A model generated the notes under the pieces. It did no database searches, had not been told where the DNA came from, and was given only the letters and a program-made list of their open reading frames with translations. A program made the translations under genes and the position numbers. Shown in pieces: positions 1 through 5,506 of a stretch of DNA of 39,001 nucleotides. The stretch's first letter is position 1, and each line of letters starts with the position of its first letter. This DNA comes from Lachnotalea sp. AF33-28 (GTDB taxonomy: Bacteria > Bacillota > Clostridia > Lachnospirales > Lachnospiraceae), in contig NZ_QUEE01000018.1 of NCBI RefSeq assembly GCF_003477885.1, forward strand, positions 1-39,001, written 5' to 3'.

Positions 1-80
1 AAAAACATATCAAAATCTTTTTCAAAAAACTCTTGACATATCACCAGAATGCTCAAAGGCGAAATGTATTAGTGACTTTT

Positions 81-109
81 ATCATAACGCATTGATTTTT
101 ACAACTCAA
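81..109 (-). promoter_or_regulatory. Possible leftward sigma-A promoter
   Basis: Read on the minus strand, TTGAGT (104-109) and TATGAT (81-86) are separated by 17 nt. This would drive a gene beyond the left edge, divergent from the AraC regulator. No gene is visible in 1-80, so the assignment is tentative. Confidence 0.35.
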
Positions 110-125
110 TGATTTAGAATATTAT
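98..125 (+). promoter_or_regulatory. Possible promoter of the AraC regulator
   Basis: TTTACA (98-103) and TATTAT (120-125) are spaced by 16 nt. The pair overlaps the leftward candidate promoter back to back, as is common for divergently controlled AraC regulator/target pairs. Confidence 0.35.
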
Positions 126-182
126 TAACTGATCGATTCTGCTATTTTGATCGAAGAAATTGAGTCGGAAAGGCTGCTGAAT

Positions 183-980
183 ATGATAAGGGTCAATCAC
201 TGCGGCTGTGATTCGAAGCATATGCCGCCGTTTGAAATGCTGCGCAGGGATGGCAGCAGGGATTATACAATTTTGCTGGTTAAAACAGAGGCCTGCTTCT
301 GGCTGGACGGAACGCTTCATGAGACCGGGCCGAATATGGCGATTTTATACGATAAAGATGTCCCGGTGCGATACGGATGTGCGGATAGCATGTACAGCGA
401 CGACTGGCTGCATTTTGACCTGACGCTTGATGAGGATATCCTGGATCAGCTTCAGATTCCGTTTCAGACCCCTTTGTATCCTGCTGATTTTCCGATGCTG
501 TCGGGTTATCTGCGGATGCTGGTCTGGCAGACACATGCAAAGGGTCTGCACAGCGATGAGATTACGGACGCGATGATGCGCATACTGCTGTATTCTCTGG
601 ATTCACAGATCCTAGGACTGCCAAAAAAGCAGGTGCTGCATAAACACTATGCAACAATGCAGCATTTAAAGGCCAGAATCTATAATTCACCCGAGCTTAT
701 ATGGAGTGTGGAGCAGATGGCGGAACTGGTGCATATGTCACCTTCTTATTTTCAGCATCTATATAAAGAAATATTCGGCATTTCATGCAGACAGGATGTA
801 ATTCTTGCCAGAATGGAGCGCGCAAAGTTTTTTTTAAACAGCACGGATATGCCGGTTTTGATGATTGCAGAAGCCTGCGGCTATGAAAATGCTGTGCATT
901 TTATGAGACAGTTTAAAAAATCAGAAGGTATGACACCCACAGAGTACCGCGCATTTTTCTCATCCGGACGAAGCCGCTGA
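183..980 (+). CDS. AraC-family transcriptional regulator
   Basis: The product is about 265 residues. The N-terminal half looks like an AraC ligand-binding beta-barrel, with the start MIRVNHCGCDSKH and a PNMAILYDKDVPVRY stretch. The last ~95 residues form the two helix-turn-helix AraC DNA-binding domain: first HTH around SVEQMAELVHMSPSYFQHLYKE, shown here only in part, and the second ending with the typical MTPTEYR motif. An in-frame TTG at 147 would add 12 residues but has no Shine-Dalgarno site, so the ATG at 183 behind an AGG is preferred. It probably controls sugar or secondary metabolism genes, perhaps a divergent operon left of the window. The ligand cannot be read from the sequence. Confidence 0.85.
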   Translation: MIRVNHCGCDSKHMPPFEMLRRDGSRDYTILLVKTEACFWLDGTLHETGPNMAILYDKDVPVRYGCADSMYSDDWLHFDLTLDEDILDQLQIPFQTPLYPADFPMLSGYLRMLVWQTHAKGLHSDEITDAMMRILLYSLDSQILGLPKKQVLHKHYATMQHLKARIYNSPELIWSVEQMAELVHMSPSYFQHLYKEIFGISCRQDVILARMERAKFFLNSTDMPVLMIAEACGYENAVHFMRQFKKSEGMTPTEYRAFFSSGRSR

Positions 981-1023
981 AAAATTGCAGAAAAAAATTG
1001 CAGAAAAAAATTTAAAAAATTAC

Positions 1024-1052
1024 TTGACAAAAGTTTATAGGGATGATATCAT
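1024..1052 (+). promoter_or_regulatory. Sigma-A promoter of infC-rpmI-rplT
   Basis: TTGACA (1024-1029), a 17-nt spacer and TATCAT (1047-1052) give a near-consensus promoter. Transcription would start near 1059 and yield a leader of about 190 nt before infC. Confidence 0.8.
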
Positions 1053-1059
1053 AACCATG

Positions 1060-1251
1060 CTGTTTGAGACAGCAGAACAAAGAAGAGTATCCACTCTCAC
1101 CTCAGCACATCAGTGACTCGGGTTAATATGAGCAAGTGATCGAAATATGCATTGGCATTACATATTTCTTTAGATGCTTATTCAGTGGATAGTCTGTCTG
1201 TCCACTTTTTTTATGCGGATGACATAGATCAAGCCATGGGGGTGCACAACA
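1060..1251 (+). promoter_or_regulatory. infC operon leader with transcription attenuator
   Basis: The ~190-nt untranslated leader holds an upstream hairpin with TATCCACT at 1088-1095 and a terminator whose 5' arm is AGTGGATA at 1184-1191. These segments are complementary over 8 bp, so pairing between them would act as an antiterminator. A further hairpin, GAAATATG with CATATTTC, lies between them. In Bacillus the infC-rpmI-rplT operon is repressed by L20 binding to such a leader. That L20 is the effector here is inferred from the gene order. Confidence 0.7.
1184..1212 (+). terminator. Attenuator terminator before infC
   Basis: AGTGGA (1184-1189) pairs with TCCACT (1201-1206) and is followed by a T run to 1212. 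Its 5' arm is also complementary to 1088-1095, which makes it conditional. Confidence 0.75.
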
Positions 1252-1758
1252 ATTAGCGATTTAATGATTAACGAACAGATCAGAGATAAAGAGGTACGTC
1301 TGGTCGGTGAAGATGGAGAGCAGTTAGGTATCATGTCCGCCAGGGATGCGATGAAGATGGCGATGGAAGCAGAGCTGGATCTGGTAAAGATCGCTCCGAA
1401 TGCAAAACCGCCGGTATGCAAGATCATCGATTACGGTAAATACCGTTATGAATTGGCCAGAAAAGAAAAAGAAGCGAAGAAAAAGCAGAAAACCATCGAA
1501 ATCAAAGAAGTTCGTCTGTCTCCGAATATTGATGATAATGATTTGAATACTAAAGTAAATGCAGCCAGGAAGTTCATCGAAAAAGGTGATAAAGTGAAGG
1601 TCACTCTGCGGTTCCGCGGAAGAGAGATGAGCCATATGCAGAGTTCCAGGCATATTTTGGATGATTTTGCTGAGAAGTTAGCCGATATCGCAGTTGTGGA
1701 TAAGCCGTCGAAAGTGGAAGGCAGAAGTTTAGTCATGTTTTTGAGTGAAAAACGATAA
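1252..1758 (+). CDS. infC: Translation initiation factor IF-3
   Basis: IF-3 binds the 30S subunit and enforces start-codon and initiator-tRNA selection. The protein opens with (M)SDLMINEQIRDKEVRLVG, then the N-domain, a lysine-rich linker (ARKEKEAKKKQKTIEIKEVR) and the C-domain with the conserved GDKVKVTLRFRGREM motif; the length of about 168 residues fits the family. The best Shine-Dalgarno site, GGGGGTG (1238-1244), is 7 nt from an ATT at 1252 and 19 nt from the first ATG (1264), so an ATT start is favoured. Known infC genes in E. coli and Bacillus use rare AUU-type starts for autoregulation. It is first in the operon with L35 and L20. Confidence 0.93.
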   Translation: MSDLMINEQIRDKEVRLVGEDGEQLGIMSARDAMKMAMEAELDLVKIAPNAKPPVCKIIDYGKYRYELARKEKEAKKKQKTIEIKEVRLSPNIDDNDLNTKVNAARKFIEKGDKVKVTLRFRGREMSHMQSSRHILDDFAEKLADIAVVDKPSKVEGRSLVMFLSEKR

Positions 1759-1783
1759 TTAAGAATCTAAGGAGGACATTACT

Positions 1784-1981
1784 ATGCCAAAAATGAAAAC
1801 CAGCAGAGCGGCTGCTAAGCGTTTTAAATCCACCGGTACCGGGAAATTAAAAAGAATGAAAGCTTATAAAAGCCATATCTTGACCAAAAAGTCTACCAAG
1901 AGAAAAAGAAACCTTAGAAAAGCTACAATGACCGCAGCTTCCAACGCTAAGGTAATGAAGAAGATTTTACCATACGGTTAA
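1784..1981 (+). CDS. rpmI: 50S ribosomal protein L35 (bL35)
   Basis: The 65-residue, very basic protein begins MPKMKTSRAAAKRFKSTGTG, the standard bL35 start, and has the KRKRNLRKATM region. AAGGAGG lies 8-9 nt upstream of the ATG. It sits 25 nt after infC and 31 nt before rplT, the conserved operon position. Confidence 0.97.
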   Translation: MPKMKTSRAAAKRFKSTGTGKLKRMKAYKSHILTKKSTKRKRNLRKATMTAASNAKVMKKILPYG

Positions 1982-2012
1982 GGATCAGTAGAGGAAAAGG
2001 AGGAAGACGATA

Positions 2013-2369
2013 ATGGCAAGAATTAAAGGCGGCATGGGCGCTAAAAAAAGACATAATAGAGTGTTGAAGCTTGCAAAAGGTTACAGAGGTGCAAGATCTA
2101 AACAGTATAGAGTAGCAAAGCAGTCCGTAATGAGGGCTCTGACTTCATCTTACGCAGGCAGAAAAGAGAGAAAGAGACAGTTCAGACAGTTGTGGATTGC
2201 TCGTATCAACGCAGCGGCAAGAATGAACGGACTTTCTTACAGTAAATTCATGTATGGTCTGAAGCAGGCCGGCGTGGATATGAACAGAAAGATGCTTGCA
2301 GAACTTGCAGTAAACGATGCAGCAGGATTTTCTAAGCTTGCAGAGGTTGCAAAATCTAAGATTGCGTAA
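2013..2369 (+). CDS. rplT: 50S ribosomal protein L20 (bL20)
   Basis: The 118-residue protein begins MARIKGGMGAKKRHNRVLKL, carries the conserved AKGYRGARSKQYRVAKQSV block and has the normal family length. AAAGGAGGA precedes the ATG. L20 assembles early on 23S rRNA and in Bacillus represses its own operon through the leader, which fits the attenuator upstream of infC. Confidence 0.97.
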   Translation: MARIKGGMGAKKRHNRVLKLAKGYRGARSKQYRVAKQSVMRALTSSYAGRKERKRQFRQLWIARINAAARMNGLSYSKFMYGLKQAGVDMNRKMLAELAVNDAAGFSKLAEVAKSKIA

Positions 2370-2389
2370 TATAATAGATATAACAGGTA

Positions 2390-2415
2390 CCGTATGAGGG
2401 ATTATCCCCATACGG
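2390..2415 (+). terminator. Hairpin after rplT (weak terminator or processing site)
   Basis: CCGTATG (2390-2396) pairs with CATACGG (2409-2415), with an inner GGG/CCC stem. No T run follows, so it may instead stabilise or separate the mRNA from the downstream tRNAs. Confidence 0.45.
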
Positions 2416-2439
2416 AGCCTGATATCAGATAGACTGTTT

Positions 2440-2513
2440 CGGAGCGTGGCTCAGTTTGGTAGAGCGTCCGGTTAGGGACCGGGAGGTCGCAGGTTCGAAT
2501 CCTGTCGCCCCGA
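2440..2513 (+). tRNA. tRNA-Pro (anticodon AGG)
   Basis: A 74-nt cloverleaf is evident. The D stem is GCTC/GAGC, the anticodon stem TCCGG/CCGGG with loop TTAGGGA (anticodon at 2474-2476), the variable loop AGGTC, and the T arm GCAGG/CCTGT around TTCGAAT. G37 and discriminator A fit proline. CCA is not encoded. Two oddities: A34 in a bacterial proline tRNA, and an A-C opposition at acceptor pair 4:69 (A2443/C2509). Confidence 0.9.
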
Positions 2514-2521
2514 CGAATTAT

Positions 2522-2542
2522 CCGCCGTCCATAGGACGGCGG
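2522..2542 (+). other. Hairpin between the two tRNA genes
   Basis: CCGCCGTCC (2522-2530) and GGACGGCGG (2534-2542) form a perfect 9-bp stem with a 3-nt loop. There is no T run. It could guide processing of a tRNA precursor or be a poor terminator. Confidence 0.5.
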
Positions 2543-2557
2543 TTAATGATGAAAAGT

Positions 2558-2631
<74 letters not shown>

Positions 2632-2663
2632 TTGATGAATTTACGGTTCTTTTTACAGGATGA

Positions 2664-2713
2664 GTTGAAAAACCTTGATTTTATTGGGTTTTTTGACTCT
2701 TTTCTTTTTTCTC
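2664..2713 (+). terminator. Rho-independent terminator after the tRNAs
   Basis: An A-rich arm (2664-2674) pairs with a T-rich arm (2687-2697), closed by CC/GG, and is followed by a pyrimidine tract TCTTTTCTTTTTTCTC. It ends the ribosomal protein/tRNA transcription unit. Confidence 0.6.
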
Positions 2714-2800
2714 ATTGTGTGGTATGATATTAAAAGAGAAGAACAGATGTTCGAATATTGTCAGATAATTCCCCTTTTGTACCCTTTGATTTTAATTGAA

Positions 2801-2867
2801 GTGGTGTAAAAAAGTGGTGTAAAATTGGTGTAGAAACTGATGTAAAACTGGTGTAAAAACTGGTGTC
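2801..2867. repeat. Degenerate short tandem repeat, unit about TGGTGTAAAAAC
   Basis: Five and a half imperfect head-to-tail copies of an 11-13-nt unit occur: 2801-2813, 2814-2825, 2826-2837, 2838-2848, 2849-2860 and a partial unit to 2866. The array lies in the gene-free 2714-2940 interval, which holds nothing else recognised. Units touch one another, so this is not CRISPR. Confidence 0.8.
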
Positions 2868-2940
2868 TGATGAAATTCCAATCCATTCTGACTTAAATAT
2901 CTCAAATTATAATTATGCATATCTTTAATAATATGCATTT

Positions 2941-3948
2941 CTATATCGCGATGGAAGATTTTTGAAAGGTTTCTCTTTCCACCAGCCGGGCGGATACAGT
3001 GACGAGGCCTGCGGCTTCTTTGCCGTCTGCCAGATTCATCATGGTGTCAACAGCCATGGAACAGATAATGTTCATCTGGTTGTCCACACTTGAGAGGGCG
3101 GGAGTGCAGCAGAGCGCGAATTCGGAATTATTATAGCCCACGACCGGAATGCTGATCCCCTTATTCTGCAATGCCTGCATCGCGCCAATCGCCAGGATAT
3201 CGTCAGTGGCAATAACCGCATCCACATTTGAGCCGCCCTCAAGCAGTGCAAAGACTGCTGCTCTGGTTTCTGACAAGGCTTCCATATGTTTCTGCGGAGG
3301 AATTGCAATCTGAAGATCTGGAGATTTCCCGGAGGAACGTATGTAATCCAGATATCCCTTACGTTTTCTGGAAGCACTGTAGGTGTTGCTGTCCTCTATG
3401 AACAGAAGGTTCCTGGATCCGGCCTGTTCAAGATCCTGGCATACTTCATATATGGCTTTGTAATCATCACAGTTGATATTGTAGATACCGGGCAGATCTA
3501 TAAAACCGTTCAGAACGAGAACGGGCGCCTGGCGCGCGGCTTCTTTGTACACTGCATAATTTTTTCGTTCATCCAGATCGGATCCGATCATGAAGATGGC
3601 GTCCACTCGTTTTTCTGTGAGTAGACGGACGCAGGTGGATTTTGCGGGATTCAGCCCCCCAACACAGCATAAAAGAGAATCAAAGCCTTTCGCACGCAGC
3701 TGCGCTTCCAGGATGGACACTGCCGCTGCGTGGTTGATATCGGATATCTCCGGGCACAGTATACCGACGGTTTTGATCGAATTAGTATTCAGACCCTGGG
3801 CGAAGACGTTTGGCGTGTAATGGTATTCTTCCATAACAGAGAGCACCTTTTCGCGGCTTTCTTCGCTGACCTTTGGGCTGTGGTTGATGACGCGGGATAC
3901 GGTGGCGACGGATACGCCGGCCAGCTGGGCTATTTCACGAATATTCAT
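2941..3948 (-). CDS. LacI-family transcriptional regulator
   Basis: The product is about 335 residues. The N-terminal LacI helix-turn-helix and hinge are clear: MNIREIAQLAGVSVATVSR, then a hinge helix region ending YTPNVFAQGL. The periplasmic-binding-protein-like sensor domain follows, including VDAVIATDDILAIGAMQAL and the late ERETF motif. The ATG at 3948 has GGAGG 9 nt upstream; an ORF extension to 3981 lacks such a site. It is divergent from the two-cupin gene. Its own promoter overlaps a perfect palindrome and a second similar palindrome lies in its leader, which points to autoregulation. The effector is probably a sugar or sugar acid, by family only. Confidence 0.93.
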   Translation of the reverse strand: MNIREIAQLAGVSVATVSRVINHSPKVSEESREKVLSVMEEYHYTPNVFAQGLNTNSIKTVGILCPEISDINHAAAVSILEAQLRAKGFDSLLCCVGGLNPAKSTCVRLLTEKRVDAIFMIGSDLDERKNYAVYKEAARQAPVLVLNGFIDLPGIYNINCDDYKAIYEVCQDLEQAGSRNLLFIEDSNTYSASRKRKGYLDYIRSSGKSPDLQIAIPPQKHMEALSETRAAVFALLEGGSNVDAVIATDDILAIGAMQALQNKGISIPVVGYNNSEFALCCTPALSSVDNQMNIICSMAVDTMMNLADGKEAAGLVTVSARLVERETFQKSSIAI

Positions 3949-3982
3949 GATAGAAGCCTCCAATCTACAGTTCTGATTCACT

Positions 3983-4004
3983 CATACTATCTGACGATAT
4001 TATG
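3983..4004. promoter_or_regulatory. Second LacI-type operator in the lacI leader
   Basis: CATACTATC and GATATTATG flank TGAC and form an inverted repeat with one mismatch. The 16-nt core TATCTGACGATATTAT (3988-4003) is identical to that of the operator at 4091-4116. The two centres are about 110 bp apart, a plausible looping distance. Confidence 0.65.
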
Positions 4005-4005
4005 C

Positions 4006-4090
4006 CATGTCGTCAAGCCGACATGCCCCTCCGGGAGGATGCGCATGATTTTTAGTGGAAATTGTCTGCTATGCAGACAAAAATCAGCGC
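4006..4090 (-). other. Hairpin cluster in the lacI 5' leader
   Basis: Three stems lie side by side. CATGTCG (4006-4012) pairs with CGACATG (4019-4025), and CCTCC pairs with GGAGG around 4028-4038. A long bulged hairpin spans 4041-4090, with inner arms TTGTCTGC and GCAGACAA and outer arms GCGC-TGATTT and AAATCA-GCGC. It is transcribed as part of the regulator's leader from the minus-strand promoter. It may be a regulatory RNA structure or a repeat remnant; no known family was recognised. Confidence 0.55.
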
Positions 4091-4116
4091 GTTATAATAT
4101 CTGACGATATTATAAC
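4091..4116. promoter_or_regulatory. Perfect palindromic operator at the lacI promoter
   Basis: Arms GTTATAATATC and GATATTATAAC flank the centre TGAC, with 11 perfect pairs. The site contains the minus-strand -10 element TATAAT, so a bound repressor would block lacI transcription. LacI binding is inferred from position and from the duplicate site. Confidence 0.75.
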
Positions 4117-4137
4117 ATGAATACCGTCTTATGTCAA
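4109..4137 (-). promoter_or_regulatory. Sigma-A promoter of the LacI-family gene
   Basis: On the minus strand TTGACA (4132-4137) and TATAAT (4109-4114) are separated by exactly 17 nt, a consensus promoter. Transcription would start near 4102, inside the palindrome, giving a leader of about 150 nt. Confidence 0.8.
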
Positions 4138-4143
4138 AAATAA

Positions 4144-4157
4144 TGTAATTAGTTACA
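4144..4157. promoter_or_regulatory. TGTAA(C/T) palindromic box 1
   Basis: TGTAATTAGTTACA is a near-perfect inverted repeat of TGTAAC and GTTACA around two bases. It recurs at 4263 and partially at 4289 and lies between the divergent lacI and two-cupin promoters. A palindrome TGTGATCACA lies nearby at 4176-4185. Confidence 0.5.
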
Positions 4158-4230
4158 TGTAATATTTTACAGAAGTGTGATCACAGAATTGTGAATAAGA
4201 ACCAAAAATGAAAAGATTATATATAAATTC

Positions 4231-4259
4231 TTGACAAATTGAGAGGATGGCATTAATAT
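4231..4259 (+). promoter_or_regulatory. Sigma-A promoter of the two-cupin gene
   Basis: TTGACA (4231-4236), a 17-nt spacer and TAATAT (4254-4259) form a strong promoter. Two TGTAAC boxes start 4 and 30 nt downstream of the -10 element, a typical repressor position. Confidence 0.8.
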
Positions 4260-4262
4260 AAA

Positions 4263-4300
4263 TGTAACCAGTTACACACATAACAAAATGTAACTAGTAC
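4263..4300. promoter_or_regulatory. TGTAAC operator boxes 2 and 3
   Basis: TGTAACCAGTTACA (4263-4276) is a perfect palindrome at the expected transcription start. TGTAACTAGTAC (4289-4300) is a degenerate third copy. They differ from the lacI palindromes, so another regulator or a second binding mode may be involved. Confidence 0.6.
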
Positions 4301-4392
4301 CACTAACAAAAACGGATAATACCGAAAGAAGGCGCCCTGGAGGTAGGAGATTTTGGAGTGGCATACAAATCAATTAAAAAGGAGAAAAATAT

Positions 4393-5148
4393 ATGGCTAT
4401 CGATATCATAAAAGAAGAGGAAATCAAAAAAAATTTGAACTTTGTGGACGGTTACGCGCAGCTGGAAGTATTGCCGGGAGTATATCCGATGGTAAAGGCT
4501 TATAAGTGTGAGCTGAAGGCAGGATGCAGCGTCTCTCCAAAGCTTTACGCGGATAAGATTCAGGTGTTCAGCTTTGTGGCGGGCAAGGGCTTTCTGTATG
4601 ACTCAAAGCGGGCGTATAATGTGGATGAAATGAGCTTCTATATTCCGGATTTTGATAAACAGTCTCTGACCATCCATGCGGTGGACGAAGATCTTCAGAT
4701 TATGCTGATGGTGGTGGATATGCTGGAATCCGACTGGCTGGCTTATGAGGACACTCATATGACGCTTCCCTCCTTCAAAAAATTCTCTGAATGTGAACCT
4801 TATGACCAGAGCTGCAAAGGACCCCATACGAAAAGCTGGTCGGTGATCCATGACGGTAATCTGGCCAGGGTGCTGATGGGAGTTGTATGCGCTGAAGGGG
4901 AGGGAACGAAAGAAAAAGGACACCCTTCCGTATGCCAGTATAACTATACGCTTCCCGGATCGGAGTTTAAGCTGACGGTGGACGGTGAAAGCACGATGCA
5001 CGGCGAGCATGATTTCAGCTATGTGACTGCAGGACTGGATCATTCACTGGTGGCAGCACCCGGTAAAAAGGTATTTTACATATGGTTTGAACACGATGTT
5101 GCAGAGCTTAAGACAAATGTGCAGTCCTATAGCTCCTATGAGGAATAA
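4393..5148 (+). CDS. Two-cupin-domain protein of unknown substrate
   Basis: The 251-residue soluble protein has two beta-rich halves that look like cupins. The first spans about residues 20-115 (GAGCSVSPK-like turn, then VAGKGFLY and IHAVDEDLQIML). The second spans about 150-245 (LPGSEFKLTVDG, HGEHDFSYVTAG, DHSLVAAPG), where the histidines could bind a metal. Size and duplication resemble KduI-type isomerases or ureidoglycine aminohydrolase, but no diagnostic motif allows a choice. AAAGGAG precedes the ATG by 7 nt. It is transcribed alone from a strong promoter with TGTAAC boxes, divergent from a LacI regulator. A role in sugar-acid or ureide metabolism is inference. Confidence 0.75.
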   Translation: MAIDIIKEEEIKKNLNFVDGYAQLEVLPGVYPMVKAYKCELKAGCSVSPKLYADKIQVFSFVAGKGFLYDSKRAYNVDEMSFYIPDFDKQSLTIHAVDEDLQIMLMVVDMLESDWLAYEDTHMTLPSFKKFSECEPYDQSCKGPHTKSWSVIHDGNLARVLMGVVCAEGEGTKEKGHPSVCQYNYTLPGSEFKLTVDGESTMHGEHDFSYVTAGLDHSLVAAPGKKVFYIWFEHDVAELKTNVQSYSSYEE

Positions 5149-5182
5149 AAAATCGTAGGCCTTACATTTCTATGAAATAAAA

Positions 5183-5241
5183 CAAACAAATACCGGCATG
5201 ATCCAGGTTGCGTGAAGCAGGACCATGCCGGTATTTGTTTG
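5183..5241. terminator. Bidirectional terminator
   Basis: CAAACAAATACCGGCATG (5183-5200) and its exact complement at 5224-5241 form an 18-bp stem, A-rich on one side and T-rich on the other. It can stop the rightward two-cupin transcript and the leftward 47-residue ORF. Confidence 0.85.
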
Positions 5242-5255
5242 CTTTCCAAATTCTT

Positions 5256-5399
5256 TTATTTCATTACCGGAATCCCAAACCGGGCTTTTCTGTAAAATTT
5301 CCAAATGATCACCACGGGCAGACTGAACAACAGATATACTGTAGAAAACAGTCCGGCTGCACCGCCGATCAATGCGATGAGTATCAGTCCGATATTCAA
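5256..5399 (-). CDS. Small membrane protein, 47 residues
   Basis: A leftward ORF starting at TTG (5397-5399) encodes a hydrophobic segment, NIGLILIALIGGAAGLF followed by VYLLFSLPVVIIW, and a basic tail KFYRKARFG. That gives one or two membrane helices with an inside-positive tail. A purine-rich GGAAGGGG lies about 10 nt upstream. The stop is 14 nt before the bidirectional terminator, as expected for a real gene. A palindrome containing TATAAT lies just upstream near 5430. The function is unknown. Confidence 0.5.
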   Translation of the reverse strand: MNIGLILIALIGGAAGLFSTVYLLFSLPVVIIWKFYRKARFGIPVMK

Positions 5400-5506
5400 G
5401 TTAGATTCATCCCCTTCCTTAAGCTATGGCATTATATGCCGGTCAACGCTATTTTAGCAGGGCTGCCGCGGGCTTGGAAGAGATTCTGCGTTTTCTTAAC
5501 AGGATT

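Noticed and set aside
2801..2867. Possible CRISPR array
   Set aside because: Units of 11-13 nt are directly adjacent with no unique spacers, and there are no cas genes.
4176..4185. CRP-like site TGTGATCACA
   Set aside because: CRP sites need about six bases between TGTGA and TCACA, and CRP is not expected to act this way in Clostridia.
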